Positions 8,653-17,654 of a DNA stretch of 64,000 nt are shown here, piece after piece. The notes beneath the pieces are model-generated. The model searched no databases, was not told the origin of the DNA, and saw nothing but the letters and a program-made list of their open reading frames with translations. The stretch is taken from assembly GCF_019931755.1 (NCBI RefSeq), contig NZ_CP082918.1, positions 1,220,001 to 1,284,000 of the forward strand, given 5' to 3'. This stretch comes from Sutcliffiella horikoshii (lineage in GTDB: Bacteria; Bacillota; Bacilli; Bacillales; Bacillaceae_I). Position numbers and translations under genes: made by a program. Every line of letters starts with the position of its first letter. Within the stretch, counting starts at the first letter, position 1.

Positions 8653-9396
8653 ATGAAGCTTACTGTGGTAGGGTTTTGGGGAGGATATCCAGCTGTTAAT
8701 AGTGCGACATCTGGGTATTTGGTCGAGCATGAAAATTTTAAATTATTGATTGATTGCGGAAGTGGTGTATTAGCACAGCTTCAGAATTACATAGAGGTAA
8801 CAGAGCTTGATGCAGTGATTTTGTCACATTACCATCACGATCATGTTGCAGACATAGGTCCATTACAATTTGCGAGATTGATTTCCTTTTACATGGGCAA
8901 ATCAGTGACGCAGCTTCCTATCTACGGACATCAGGAGGATATGCAGGGGTATTCCACACTAGATCATAAAGAATATACAAAAGGAATTGCATATGATCCT
9001 TCACAACCGTTAGAGGTTGGACCATTTAAAATAGAATTTCTGAAAACAACACACCCTGTACCGTGTTATGCCATGAAAGTATCCACAGATGAAGGTTCGT
9101 TTGTGTACACGGCAGATACAAGTTATCAGGAGTCATTCATCCCTTTTACCAAAGGGACAGACTTATTGATTTGTGAGTGTAATCTGTACGCGCACCAAGA
9201 TGGCAAGGCTGCAGGACATATGAACAGCCATGATGCGGCAAAGGTTGCTCTAGGTGCAGAAGTTCCACAACTATTGCTCACACATCTACCGCATTTTGGA
9301 GAGGTGGAGCAGTTGGTCGAAGAGGCAGCAAGCATTTATAAAGGAAAAATCGATTTAGCACATAAAGGATTTAGTTGGGAGAGTGGAAAGAAATGA
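8653..9396 (+). CDS. yhfI: Metallo-beta-lactamase-fold hydrolase (YhfI-like)
   Basis: A 247-residue metal-dependent hydrolase. The metal-binding signature SHYHHDH is at about residues 57-63, with further ligands at HPVPCYAM, YTADTSY and LTHLPH. It resembles the RNase Z / arylsulfatase-like branch of the fold, but substrate cannot be read from sequence. The stop overlaps the start of lplJ (ATGATG), so the two are translationally coupled. The same pair (yhfI-yhfJ) is adjacent in B. subtilis. Confidence 0.88.
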   Translation: MKLTVVGFWGGYPAVNSATSGYLVEHENFKLLIDCGSGVLAQLQNYIEVTELDAVILSHYHHDHVADIGPLQFARLISFYMGKSVTQLPIYGHQEDMQGYSTLDHKEYTKGIAYDPSQPLEVGPFKIEFLKTTHPVPCYAMKVSTDEGSFVYTADTSYQESFIPFTKGTDLLICECNLYAHQDGKAAGHMNSHDAAKVALGAEVPQLLLTHLPHFGEVEQLVEEAASIYKGKIDLAHKGFSWESGKK

Positions 9397-10382
9397 TGCT
9401 TTTTATAGATAATAACGGAATTACGGATCCAAGAATCAACTTGGCAATAGAAGAATATGCCCTTAAAAATCTCGATATTGAAGATACCTATTTGCTTTTT
9501 TACATCAATGAGCCTTCCATCATCATCGGGAAGAATCAGAACAGTGTAGAAGAAATCAATACAAAGTATGTCGAGGACAATGGAATACATGTTGTTCGTA
9601 GATTATCTGGTGGTGGAGCGGTCTATCATGATCATGGAAACCTGAACTTCAGTTTTATCACAAAAGATGACGGAGAGAGCTTTCATAATTTCAAAAAGTT
9701 CACGGCACCTGTTGTGGAAGCATTGAAAAGCCTTGGAGTGGAGGCGGAAATGAGCGGGCGCAATGATATTCTTGCAGAAGGACGCAAAATTTCCGGAAAC
9801 GCGCAGTTCTCTACAAGAGGCCGTATGTTCAGTCACGGTACTTTGTTGTTTGATTCTGAGATTGAGCATGTCGTTTCCGCGTTGAATGTGAAGAAGGATA
9901 AAATAGAATCCAAAGGGATTAAATCGATTCGCAGCCGTGTGGCAAATATTAAAGAATTCTTAAAAGAAGAGATTACGATTGAACAGTTCCGTCAGTTATT
10001 ATTGGAGGCTATTTTTAAGTCCAAGGATATCCCTAAGTACGAACTAACAGAGAAAGATTGGAAGAACATTCACGAGCTCTCCAAGGAACGTTATCAAAAC
10101 TGGGATTGGAATTACGGAAAGTCACCGAAATTCAACCTTCAGCATTCCCACCGCTTTCCAGTGGGTCAGATTGATGTGCGCCTCGATGTGACAAAAGGAA
10201 AAATAGAAAACTGCAAGATTTATGGAGATTTCTTTGGTGTTGGAGATGTGTCAGAAGTGGAAGACCTTTTATCAGGCGTGAAGTACGAGAAGGCAGAAAT
10301 TTCACAGGCTTTAGAGGGATTAGATGTAAAACATTATTTTGGAAATATTACCAGAGATGAATTGATTGATCTAATATATTAA
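9393..10382 (+). CDS. lplJ: Lipoate-protein ligase
   Basis: Attaches lipoate to lipoyl domains of 2-oxoacid dehydrogenases and the glycine cleavage system, using ATP. It has 329 residues, as in B. subtilis LplJ. Motifs of the biotin/lipoate ligase fold are visible: RRLSGGGAVYHDHGNLNFS at about residues 69-87, then SGRNDIL and KISGNAQ. The ATG at 9393 is chosen because it overlaps the yhfI stop and gives the normal N-terminus. A TTG at 9375 would lie inside yhfI. Followed by a terminator. Confidence 0.93.
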   Translation: MMLFIDNNGITDPRINLAIEEYALKNLDIEDTYLLFYINEPSIIIGKNQNSVEEINTKYVEDNGIHVVRRLSGGGAVYHDHGNLNFSFITKDDGESFHNFKKFTAPVVEALKSLGVEAEMSGRNDILAEGRKISGNAQFSTRGRMFSHGTLLFDSEIEHVVSALNVKKDKIESKGIKSIRSRVANIKEFLKEEITIEQFRQLLLEAIFKSKDIPKYELTEKDWKNIHELSKERYQNWDWNYGKSPKFNLQHSHRFPVGQIDVRLDVTKGKIENCKIYGDFFGVGDVSEVEDLLSGVKYEKAEISQALEGLDVKHYFGNITRDELIDLIY

Positions 10383-10386
10383 TTTT

Positions 10387-10422
10387 AAGAGCATGGAGCG
10401 GGGATTCCTTGCTCTTTTTTTA
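10387..10422 (+). terminator. Terminator after lplJ
   Basis: AAGAGCA / TGCTCTT stem with a 16-base loop and a run of T. Confidence 0.85.
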
Positions 10423-10469
10423 TATTAAAATATTTTATCTGAAAATTTTAATTTTATCGACATAATTTA

Positions 10470-10498
10470 ATGACAGATATCTAGCAATCTACTATAAT
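10470..10498 (+). promoter_or_regulatory. Probable sigma-A promoter of lcfB
   Basis: ATGACA, 17 bp, TATAAT. The FadR-like site begins 18 bp after the -10 box. Confidence 0.7.
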
Positions 10499-10515
10499 GG
10501 ATAATGGGAGATTTA

Positions 10516-10533
10516 TGAATGGTCATTCATTCA
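10516..10533 (+). promoter_or_regulatory. FadR-like operator of the acyl-CoA ligase operon
   Basis: TGAATGGTCATTCATTCA. The recalled Bacillus FadR (YsiA) consensus is TGAATGANTANTCATTCA; the two half-sites match fully and only two central bases differ. In B. subtilis lcfB is a FadR target, so repression relieved by long-chain acyl-CoA is expected here too. fadR itself is not in the window. Confidence 0.75.
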
Positions 10534-10559
10534 ATTTATTCGAAGGGGAGATGAAACAC

Positions 10560-12110
10560 TTGAATATTTCATCGCAATTGGCACTAACAGCGAAAACAAA
10601 TCCAATGAAAGAAGCGTATATTTTTGAAGGGGATTCAAAAACTTACGCAGAATTGAACGCTGCAATAAACGCATTTGCTACAGGGCTTGAAAAGATGGGG
10701 ATCTCACAGGGAGATCATGTCGGGCTTGTTGTCGGAAACTCGCCATACTTTGTCCTTGGACTTTATGGTGCGGCACGAATCGGGGCCACTGTTATTCCTA
10801 TCAATCCAATCTATACTCCAGACGAACTTTCTTACATCCTTAGAGATGGCGATGTGAAAGCCATCATCACCTTAGACCTTCTTGTTCCACTGTTCGAAAA
10901 GCTTCATGGTCACCTGCCTTTAACGGAGCATTACATTATTTGTGAAACACCTGACGGAAAAGAAAAAGCGAAAGATTTTCCACTTGAACAACTTTCTGTT
11001 TATCCGAAATTGAAATCGTTTACATCCGTAATGGCTTCTGGAAGCTTTACATATGAAGGTCCGGAACTGAAGGATGACGATGTGGCCGTAATCCTTTATA
11101 CATCTGGGACTACAGGCAAGCCGAAAGGGGCAATGCTGACACATAAGAACTTGTATCGCAATGCCAAGGATTCTGCGGACTTTTTGAAGATGAACGAAAC
11201 GGATAAGGTTGTGGCAACTCTGCCTATGTTCCATGTATTCTGTTTAACAGTAGCATTGAATGCACCATTGATGAACGGTGCGACAGTCATCATTGTTCCA
11301 AGGTTCAGTCCGCAGGTGATTTTTGATGTGGTAAAAGAACATGAGGCAACAGTTTTCGCAGGTGTTCCGACCATGTACAATTTCCTTTTGCAATCTCCAG
11401 GGGATGTAGAAGATTTGAAATCATTAAGACTTTGCATTTCTGGCGGAGCTTCTATGCCTGTAGCTCTATTGAAGAATTTCGAAATGAAATACAATGTCAT
11501 TATCTCAGAAGGCTACGGGTTATCAGAGGCATCTCCTGTTACATGTTTCAATCCGTTAGATAAGCCTCGAAAAGCTGGTTCTATCGGGACGACGATTGTA
11601 AATGTGGAAAATAAAGTCGTGAATGAACTTGGAGAAGAAGTGGCACCTGGAGAAGTTGGGGAACTTGTAGTCCGAGGACCGAATGTCATGTCAGGATATT
11701 ATAAAATGCCAGAGGAAACGTCCGTTGCAATACGTGATGGATGGCTTTATACAGGCGATCTAGCAAAAATGGATGAAGACGGTTACTTCTATATCGTTGA
11801 CCGCAAAAAAGACATGATCATTGTTGGAGGCTACAATGTTTATCCTCGTGAAGTAGAAGAGGTTCTTTACAGTCATGAAAATGTAGTGGAAGTGGCAGTT
11901 GTCGGGGTGCCTGACCCTCAGTTCGGTGAAGCGATAAAATGTTTTGTCGTAACGAATGCTCCGATAAATGAATCAGAGCTGCTTGGTTATTGTGCGGAGC
12001 GTCTAGCAAAATATAAGGTTCCAACATCTATTGAATTTTTAGAAGAGCTTCCTAAGAATACTACAGGGAAAATTTTAAGAAGAGCATTAAAAGAAAAACT
12101 AGGCGTATAA
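10560..12110 (+). CDS. lcfB: Long-chain fatty-acid--CoA ligase
   Basis: Activates fatty acids to acyl-CoA with ATP for beta-oxidation. About 516 residues, against 513 for B. subtilis LcfB. The AMP-binding signature YTSGTTGKPKGAMLTH is near residue 180, GYGLSEASP near 320, and YTGDLAKMDEDGYFYIVDRK near 397. The C-terminal catalytic lysine is in PKNTTGKILRR. The TTG at 10560 is preferred: AAGGGGAG lies 9 bp upstream, whereas the ATG at 10551 touches that site. The frame extends back to an ATG at 10497, which falls inside the -10 box. Confidence 0.9.
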   Translation: MNISSQLALTAKTNPMKEAYIFEGDSKTYAELNAAINAFATGLEKMGISQGDHVGLVVGNSPYFVLGLYGAARIGATVIPINPIYTPDELSYILRDGDVKAIITLDLLVPLFEKLHGHLPLTEHYIICETPDGKEKAKDFPLEQLSVYPKLKSFTSVMASGSFTYEGPELKDDDVAVILYTSGTTGKPKGAMLTHKNLYRNAKDSADFLKMNETDKVVATLPMFHVFCLTVALNAPLMNGATVIIVPRFSPQVIFDVVKEHEATVFAGVPTMYNFLLQSPGDVEDLKSLRLCISGGASMPVALLKNFEMKYNVIISEGYGLSEASPVTCFNPLDKPRKAGSIGTTIVNVENKVVNELGEEVAPGEVGELVVRGPNVMSGYYKMPEETSVAIRDGWLYTGDLAKMDEDGYFYIVDRKKDMIIVGGYNVYPREVEEVLYSHENVVEVAVVGVPDPQFGEAIKCFVVTNAPINESELLGYCAERLAKYKVPTSIEFLEELPKNTTGKILRRALKEKLGV

Positions 12111-12190
12111 AGGATTTTTGCTCTCTGTAGAGAATGTATAAAATAGCGAAATTTGTAACCGCTAACAATCTTGGAGGGAGTAGGACAGAT

Positions 12191-12970
12191 ATGAGTTATA
12201 TTGCAGTAGAGGTAAAAGATCATGTAGCAACCGTAACGCTTAACCGCCCAGATGCGATGAATGCGTTTAATTATGATATGTTAGTAGAATTGGGAAATGT
12301 AGCGGAGGAGCTTCGCACTAATGCCGACGTCCGTGTGGTAGTGATTACAGCGGCAGGGGAGAAAGCATTTAGTGTTGGAGCGGACCTCAAGGAAAGAAGA
12401 GGCCTTACCGAGCAGCAAGTAAGACGTAATGTGTACAAGATCGGGGATGTGTTCAACCGCATTGCCGACCTGCCGCAGCCGACAATCGCAGCAATAAATG
12501 GATATGCATTTGGAGGCGGGATGGAGCTTCTTCTTGCTTGTGATTTCCGTGTGACAGGCAAAGATGTGAAAATGGGACTGACAGAAACAAGTTTGGCAAT
12601 CATTCCAGGAGCCGGTGGCACGCAGCGTCTGCCACGTATTATCGGTGAAGCAAAGGCGATGGAGCTGATTCTGACTGCTCGCCGCTTTTCCGGGGAAGAG
12701 GCTTACAGTTTTGGTTTGATTACAAGATTAGTAGATGAAGCCTCACATGCTCTTGATGGAGCCATGGAGCTTGCGCAGGAAATGTTGAAGAATGGCCCGA
12801 TTGCGGTACAGCAGGCTAAATTTTCCATCCGACAAGGGATGGGAGTGGACATCCAGACAGGCTTGCAAATCGAGCGTAAAGCATATGAAGTGATCATCCC
12901 GACAGAGGATCGCGTGGAGGCGCTTGTTGCGTTTGGGGAAAAACGCGCGCCGGAGTTTAAGGGGAAATAA
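12191..12970 (+). CDS. Enoyl-CoA hydratase/isomerase family protein
   Basis: A 259-residue crotonase-fold enzyme, expected to hydrate trans-2-enoyl-CoA. The oxyanion-hole segments are AFSVGADLKER (about residues 59-69) and AINGYAFGGGMELLLACDFR (about 98-117); the catalytic-Glu region reads MGLTETSLAIIPGAGGTQRL. The ATG at 12191 follows GGAGGG and gives the standard N-terminus; a frame extension to 12134 looks non-coding. It is 80 bp after lcfB with no terminator between, so it is probably in the FadR-controlled operon. Exact substrate is unknown. Confidence 0.86.
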   Translation: MSYIAVEVKDHVATVTLNRPDAMNAFNYDMLVELGNVAEELRTNADVRVVVITAAGEKAFSVGADLKERRGLTEQQVRRNVYKIGDVFNRIADLPQPTIAAINGYAFGGGMELLLACDFRVTGKDVKMGLTETSLAIIPGAGGTQRLPRIIGEAKAMELILTARRFSGEEAYSFGLITRLVDEASHALDGAMELAQEMLKNGPIAVQQAKFSIRQGMGVDIQTGLQIERKAYEVIIPTEDRVEALVAFGEKRAPEFKGK

Positions 12971-12978
12971 ATTTTTGT

Positions 12979-13012
12979 GGACTCTCTCTTCTTTAGGAAG
13001 GGGGAGTTTTTT
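12979..13012 (+). terminator. Terminator after the enoyl-CoA hydratase gene
   Basis: ACTCTCTC / GGGGGAGT stem with G-T pairs and one bulge, followed by six T. It ends just before the tandem array. Confidence 0.65.
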
Positions 13013-13015
13013 AAC

Positions 13016-13346
13016 GTTATGAAGACCTTAATGACGAGTGAAAAGAAGAAGAGAGGTCCTCATGGTCGTTATGAAGACCTCAGTGACGAGTGAAAAGAAG
13101 AAGAGAGGTCCTCATGGTCGTTATGAAGACCTCAGTGACGAGTGAAAAGAAGAAGAGAGGTCCTCATGGTCGTTATGAAGACCTCAGTGACGAGTGAAAA
13201 GAAGAAGAGAGGTCCTCATGGTCGTTATGAAGACCTCAGTGACGAGTGAAAAGAAGAAGAGAGGTCCTCATGGTCGTTATGAAGACCTTAGTGACGAGTG
13301 AAAAGAAGAAGAGGAGTCCTCACCGCCAACATGAAGACCTTAGTGA
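13016..13346 (+). repeat. 52-bp tandem repeat array, each unit forming a hairpin
   Basis: Six consecutive units start at 13016, 13068, 13120, 13172, 13224 and 13276, with a partial seventh at 13328. The inner units are nearly identical; the first and last are diverged. Each junction carries the inverted repeat GAGGTC-C-TCAT ... ATGA-A-GACCTC around a 7-base loop; hairpins are separated by a purine-rich stretch. The period is not a multiple of three and frames break, so this is not a protein repeat. It fills the gap between the enoyl-CoA hydratase gene and azlC. Confidence 0.93.
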
Positions 13347-13407
13347 CAATGAAATATCATTGCTTCTTCACAACAAGCAAAAAATTATCTCGTATTGCGA
13401 AATACTC

Positions 13408-13463
13408 TTTACATATCCAGTAAACTACTAGTATATTTATAAATAATTCAATTTACTAGTATA
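13408..13463 (+). promoter_or_regulatory. Probable azlCD promoter with duplicated TACTAGTATA sites
   Basis: TTTACA (13408-13413), 18 bp, TATATT (13432-13437). The 10-mer TACTAGTATA with palindromic core ACTAGT occurs at 13426-13435, overlapping the -10, and again at 13454-13463, next to the ribosome binding site. The two copies may be an operator pair. No regulator gene is adjacent. Confidence 0.5.
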
Positions 13464-13476
13464 GGAGAAATGCACA

Positions 13477-14202
13477 GTGGCAACGACCATCGCAGCTAGA
13501 AAAACCTCTTCTTTTCGAAACGGGTTGCAGGCTGGTGTCAGCATCGCAATCGGATACATACCTATTGCCATTACGTTCGGACTATTGGCAAAATCCGCTG
13601 GTTTAACAGTTACGGAAACGGTCCTGATGAGCTTGCTCGTTTTCGCAGGAGCGGCACAATATATGTCTTTGAATATGATTGTGTTGGGGTCTGGAGTATT
13701 TGAAATTGTCATGACCACATTTATTTTAAACATCCGTCATTTCCTGATGAGCGCTTCCCTCAATGAGAAGGTGGAAGAGAAGAGCCTCTGGAAAAAATCA
13801 CTCTTTTCTTTTGGTATTACAGATGAAACCTTTTCTGTCACCGCTACCAAAGAGGGAACCATAAAGACAGGGTACATGTTCGGAGTAATCTTAATCGCCT
13901 ATTCCAGCTGGGTGGTAAGCTCAGGAATCGGGCATGTCATCGGGAGCAGTTTACCTTCATCCCTTCAGGAAAGCATGGCGGTTGCCCTTTATGCCATGTT
14001 TGTCGGCTTGTTGATGCCTTCCTTAAAAAAGCACCGTAAAGTGGTGATGCTTGCAGGCGCTGCGGCTATTCTTAATTCTGTATTTTCTTTGGTGATTGGT
14101 ATTGCTGCTGGATGGTCCATCGTCCTTGCGACCATTACGAGTGCTGTTGGGATAGAAATTTTATATGCAAAATGGTCAAAGGAGGAAAATGCAGATGAAT
14201 AG
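13477..14202 (+). CDS. azlC: AzlC-family branched-chain amino acid exporter, large subunit
   Basis: A 241-residue membrane protein with about seven hydrophobic segments. It carries the family sequence SIAIGYIPIAITFGLLAKSA (about residues 20-39) and FAGAAQYMSLNM. AzlC and AzlD form a two-subunit exporter for branched-chain amino acids or analogues. It starts with GTG after GGAG at 9 bp. azlD overlaps its end by 8 bp, so the two are coupled. No Lrp-type azlB regulator is next to it, unlike the B. subtilis azl operon. Confidence 0.88.
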   Translation: MATTIAARKTSSFRNGLQAGVSIAIGYIPIAITFGLLAKSAGLTVTETVLMSLLVFAGAAQYMSLNMIVLGSGVFEIVMTTFILNIRHFLMSASLNEKVEEKSLWKKSLFSFGITDETFSVTATKEGTIKTGYMFGVILIAYSSWVVSSGIGHVIGSSLPSSLQESMAVALYAMFVGLLMPSLKKHRKVVMLAGAAAILNSVFSLVIGIAAGWSIVLATITSAVGIEILYAKWSKEENADE

Positions 14203-14503
14203 TACCATCCTCATTATGATCGTCGGCATGGCTTTAGTCACCTATCTTCCAAGACTGATACCGTTTGTCATGTTTCAGGGCAAGGAGCTGCCGCCATTCA
14301 TACAGGCAGTATTGAAGAATGTTCCCTATGCAACACTAGGGGCCCTTATTGTTCCTGGCATCTTCCTGATCAATGAAGATATTATGTATGGCGTGATTGG
14401 CGCAACAGTAGCATTTATTGTCGCTTATTTCGGTGCAAACGTCATTTTGGTTGTAGTCAGCTCCATTGCAGCTTTGAGTGTGTATTCCTGGCTGGTTGGC
14501 TAA
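14195..14503 (+). CDS. azlD: AzlD-family branched-chain amino acid exporter, small subunit
   Basis: A 102-residue hydrophobic protein with three or four predicted membrane helices and the family segment TYLPRLIPFVMF near residues 15-26. The ATG at 14195 is best placed: AAAGGAGG ends 9 bp before it, while the ATG at 14189 is too close. It overlaps the end of azlC and would be the small partner subunit in the membrane. Followed by a terminator. Confidence 0.86.
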   Translation: MNSTILIMIVGMALVTYLPRLIPFVMFQGKELPPFIQAVLKNVPYATLGALIVPGIFLINEDIMYGVIGATVAFIVAYFGANVILVVVSSIAALSVYSWLVG

Positions 14504-14510
14504 TAATGAA

Positions 14511-14549
14511 ATGAGTAGGCTTTTCTTTCCTATAGCCTGCTTATTTTTT
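14511..14549 (+). terminator. Terminator after azlCD
   Basis: TGAGTAGGCT / AGCCTGCTTA stem with one G-T pair, followed by a T run. Confidence 0.85.
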
Positions 14550-14601
14550 ATATTGCGGCATAGAATATAACAGGGTGTTTAGGACGAGGAGGTGCGGAAA
14601 T

Positions 14602-15861
14602 GTGAAAAAAACGGTTTCTCTAACGTTGGTCGGCTACATTCTCTATGCTTTAGCAGTGACATTTTACATATGGGTGGGAGCAGATACCTCCCTTCCGGCT
14701 GAACTTGCAGGAACAAAAGCGGATCCAGCCACTTTTCTAAGTAACAAGGAACTGATGATTACAGAAGAGTATTCTAAAATACGAAATACCATCTATTTTC
14801 TGACGCTTCCAGTGGAATGGATTTTTTATTTCCTTCTTCTTGTTTTAGGTGGCGCAAGGGCCATTCAAGGATGGGCGGAGAAAGTCACAAAATATAAAAC
14901 GCTTCAGACAGGAATCTATCTTTTTTGGCTGACTTTTTTTAGCACGGTTATTCATTATCCACTGAGCTATTTACGTTATTTTCTCTCAAAAGATTATGGC
15001 ATTACAGTTCAGTCTTATTCCGGCTGGATGCGTGACCAGGTTGTAGGATTTTGGGAAGGAATTCTTATTATGTGGATAGTGGTTCTTCTTCTCTATGTGC
15101 TTATCCGTAAATTTTCTAAATGGTGGTGGGCGATTGCCTGGTCATGTTTCATACCACTTGTATTTTTCATGATGTATATCCAACCGGTTGTCATAGATCC
15201 TTTATACAATGATTTTACCGAGCTGCAAGATAAGGAGTTAGAAGAAAAGATCCTGGATTTGGCTTCTGAAGCGGATATTCCTGCCGACCGAGTCTATGAA
15301 GTAAACATGGCGGAGAAAACCAATAGCATCAATGCGTATGTTACTGGAGTCGGCGGAAACTCGCGTATTGTGCTATGGGATACACTCCTGAATCGACTTA
15401 AAGAAGAGGAGATTCTGTTTATCATGGCACATGAAATGGGTCATTATGACATGAATCATATCGTAATTGGCATTACAGGATACATTGTGTTTTCTTTCTT
15501 TGCTTTTTACTTGATCCATTTGTCAGCAGGCAGGCTTCTAAACAGATTCGGTCAGAGGTGGAAAATCAATAGCTTAAACCAACTTGCCTCACTACCGCTA
15601 TTATTGTTGCTGGTATCTTTGTTGCTTTTTCTTGCAAGTCCTGTAACAAATGCAGTATCTCGATATCAGGAACACAGGGCAGATGTGTATGCCATAGAAC
15701 TAACCGGAAATGCAGAACCCGCTATTGAAGCATTTCAAGAAATTACGAGATCTAGTTTAAGTGAAGTGAACCCTCCTGCCTTAGTGAAGTTTTTTCGATA
15801 TACCCATCCTTCAATGGTGGACAGAATCGCCTATTTAGAGCGGTATGTAAAAGAAGAGTGA
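14602..15861 (+). CDS. yhfN: M48-family membrane metallopeptidase (YhfN, Ste24-like)
   Basis: A zinc endopeptidase of 419 residues, with about six hydrophobic segments. The zinc motif HEMGH is at residues 277-281 and the third-ligand region is YQEHRADVYAIELTG. The N-terminal Ste24-type domain makes it a CAAX-protease-like M48A enzyme. The GTG at 14602 follows GAGGAGGTG and begins a normal signal-anchor (MKKTVSLTLVGYILYALAV); an upstream GTG at 14575 lies before that site. It matches B. subtilis YhfN in size and neighbourhood. Natural substrates are unknown. Confidence 0.88.
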   Translation: MKKTVSLTLVGYILYALAVTFYIWVGADTSLPAELAGTKADPATFLSNKELMITEEYSKIRNTIYFLTLPVEWIFYFLLLVLGGARAIQGWAEKVTKYKTLQTGIYLFWLTFFSTVIHYPLSYLRYFLSKDYGITVQSYSGWMRDQVVGFWEGILIMWIVVLLLYVLIRKFSKWWWAIAWSCFIPLVFFMMYIQPVVIDPLYNDFTELQDKELEEKILDLASEADIPADRVYEVNMAEKTNSINAYVTGVGGNSRIVLWDTLLNRLKEEEILFIMAHEMGHYDMNHIVIGITGYIVFSFFAFYLIHLSAGRLLNRFGQRWKINSLNQLASLPLLLLLVSLLLFLASPVTNAVSRYQEHRADVYAIELTGNAEPAIEAFQEITRSSLSEVNPPALVKFFRYTHPSMVDRIAYLERYVKEE

Positions 15862-15898
15862 GCAGCATGCAAGTGTGCGTTGCTTGCTTTTTTTTTGC
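15858..15898 (+). terminator. Terminator after yhfN
   Basis: GCAAG / CTTGC stem, with weaker outer AGCA/TGCT pairing, then nine T. It overlaps the stop codon. Confidence 0.75.
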
Positions 15899-16028
15899 GC
15901 TTTTTTACCGTGTCGAAAAATATTTGTGAATAAATTTTCAAAAAAGTCTTTTAAATTATGAACATTCTGTTATATAATACAATACAAATATACTAACTGT
16001 TTCATAACAAGAAAGGAGCAAGTATATC

Positions 16029-17624
16029 GTGAATACTGGTACAACAGGAATCAGCGTTACAGGTCAAATGAACAATGGCTATGAAACTGTACTAACACAG
16101 GAAGCATTATCTTTCATCGAGAAGCTCCATCACAACTTCAATAAACGCAGAAAAGAATTATTAGCAGAAAGAAAAGAGAGGCAAGCAAGGATTGATCGAG
16201 GAGAACAATTAAACTTCCTTGATAGCACAAAAGCTATTCGAACAAGTGATTGGAAAGTGAATGAAATTCCGCAAGACCTTCAAGACAGAAGGGTGGAAAT
16301 AACGGGGCCGGTTGACCGCAAGATGATTATTCATGCACTTAACTCCGGAGCAAAGGTGTTTATGGCGGACTTTGAGGATGCCTCCTCGCCAACTTGGAGC
16401 AACATGATAGAAGGACAAATCAATTTACGCGATGCAAACCAACGCAAAATTGACTTCACGGCTTCAAACGGCAAAGAGTACAAACTGAACAAAGAAATCG
16501 CCACCCTTCTTGTCAGGCCAAGAGGCTGGCATCTAGAAGAAAAACATATTCAAGTCAACAACGAATCAGTTTCAGGAAGCCTTTTCGACTTTGGGTTGTA
16601 TTTCTTCCATAACGCCAAGGTCCTTCAGGAAAATGGAAGCGCTCCATATTTTTATCTTCCAAAGCTTGAAAGTCACCAGGAGGCAAGACTATGGAATGAT
16701 GTGTTTGTATTTGCCCAGAAAAAATTGGGCATCGAACAAGGGACGATTAAAGCAACGGTATTAATTGAAACCATCACGGCAGCATTTGAAATGGATGAGA
16801 TACTGTACGAACTGAAAGAGCATGCTGCAGGTCTTAACTGTGGGCGATGGGATTACATTTTCAGCTTTATCAAGAAGTTCAGAAATGATCCATCCTTCCT
16901 TTTGCCGGATAGAAGCCAAGTAACGATGGCAGTCCCATTCATGAGAGCCTATACCCAATTAGTCATACAGACCTGCCATAAACGTGGTGCCTTTGCAATT
17001 GGCGGTATGGCAGCACAGATACCAGTAAAGAATGATGAAGAAGCTAACACACAAGCATTTGCAAAAGTAAGGGAAGATAAACTCCGAGAAGTGAAAGATG
17101 GACATGATGGAACGTGGGTGGCACACCCGTCATTGGTTCCGGTGGCATTGGAAGTCTTCAATGAACATATGGAAGGTCAGAATCAATTGCACATAAAAAG
17201 AGAAGATGTCATAGCTGATCCTAGTGAGCTTGTCCAGATTCCTGAAGGTACGATAACAGAAGATGGTTTGCGGAAAAATATTCATGTTGGGATGGAGTAT
17301 ATTGCCGCATGGTTGGATGGAAGTGGCGCGGTACCAATCTTTCACCTGATGGAAGATGCAGCTACAGCAGAAATATCCAGATCCCAAGTATGGCAATGGG
17401 TTAGACATCCAGAAGCCAAATTAGAGGATGGTACACAAATTACACTTGCGTTGGTCAAACAACTGGTTCAGGAAGAAAAACAGGCCATCATAGAAAAAGT
17501 AGGTCCTGACCGCTTTTCAAAAGGGAAGCTGGATCAAGCTGCCACTCTTTTTGAAAACCTAATCAAAGATGATAACTTTGCTGAGTTTTTAACACTTCCA
17601 GCTTACAATTTATTGGAAGATTAA
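16029..17624 (+). CDS. aceB: Malate synthase A
   Basis: Condenses glyoxylate with acetyl-CoA to malate, second step of the glyoxylate shunt. 531 residues, normal for the A isoform. Signature segments: [15 protein letters not shown] (about residues 108-122), [45 protein letters not shown] and [13 protein letters not shown]. The GTG start follows AAAGGAG. aceA follows after 30 bp, forming a two-gene operon. A TATAAT at 15973-15978 could be its -10 box, but no good -35 is seen. B. subtilis 168 lacks this pathway; B. licheniformis and B. cereus have it. Confidence 0.96.
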   Translation: MNTGTTGISVTGQMNNGYETVLTQEALSFIEKLHHNFNKRRKELLAERKERQARIDRGEQLNFLDSTKAIRTSDWKVNEIPQDLQDRRVEITGPVDRKMIIHALNSGAKVFMADFEDASSPTWSNMIEGQINLRDANQRKIDFTASNGKEYKLNKEIATLLVRPRGWHLEEKHIQVNNESVSGSLFDFGLYFFHNAKVLQENGSAPYFYLPKLESHQEARLWNDVFVFAQKKLGIEQGTIKATVLIETITAAFEMDEILYELKEHAAGLNCGRWDYIFSFIKKFRNDPSFLLPDRSQVTMAVPFMRAYTQLVIQTCHKRGAFAIGGMAAQIPVKNDEEANTQAFAKVREDKLREVKDGHDGTWVAHPSLVPVALEVFNEHMEGQNQLHIKREDVIADPSELVQIPEGTITEDGLRKNIHVGMEYIAAWLDGSGAVPIFHLMEDAATAEISRSQVWQWVRHPEAKLEDGTQITLALVKQLVQEEKQAIIEKVGPDRFSKGKLDQAATLFENLIKDDNFAEFLTLPAYNLLED

Positions 17625-17654
17625 TAGATAACTAACCTTAGGGAGGAATTAATA

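Noticed and set aside
13016..13346. CRISPR array
   Set aside because: Units are tandem copies with no variable spacers, and no cas genes are near.
13016..13346. T-box or other amino-acid riboswitch upstream of azlC
   Set aside because: No T-box sequence (TGGNACCGCG), specifier stem or antiterminator is visible, and a candidate promoter lies downstream of the array.
13246..13431. A 61-codon frame running out of the 52-bp array
   Set aside because: The repeat period is not a multiple of three, so other units are read in other frames with stops. No start signal is convincing.
15925..15945. cre site in front of aceB (TGTGAATAAATTTTCA)
   Set aside because: It lacks the central CG that defines cre sites, so it is not a credible CcpA site.
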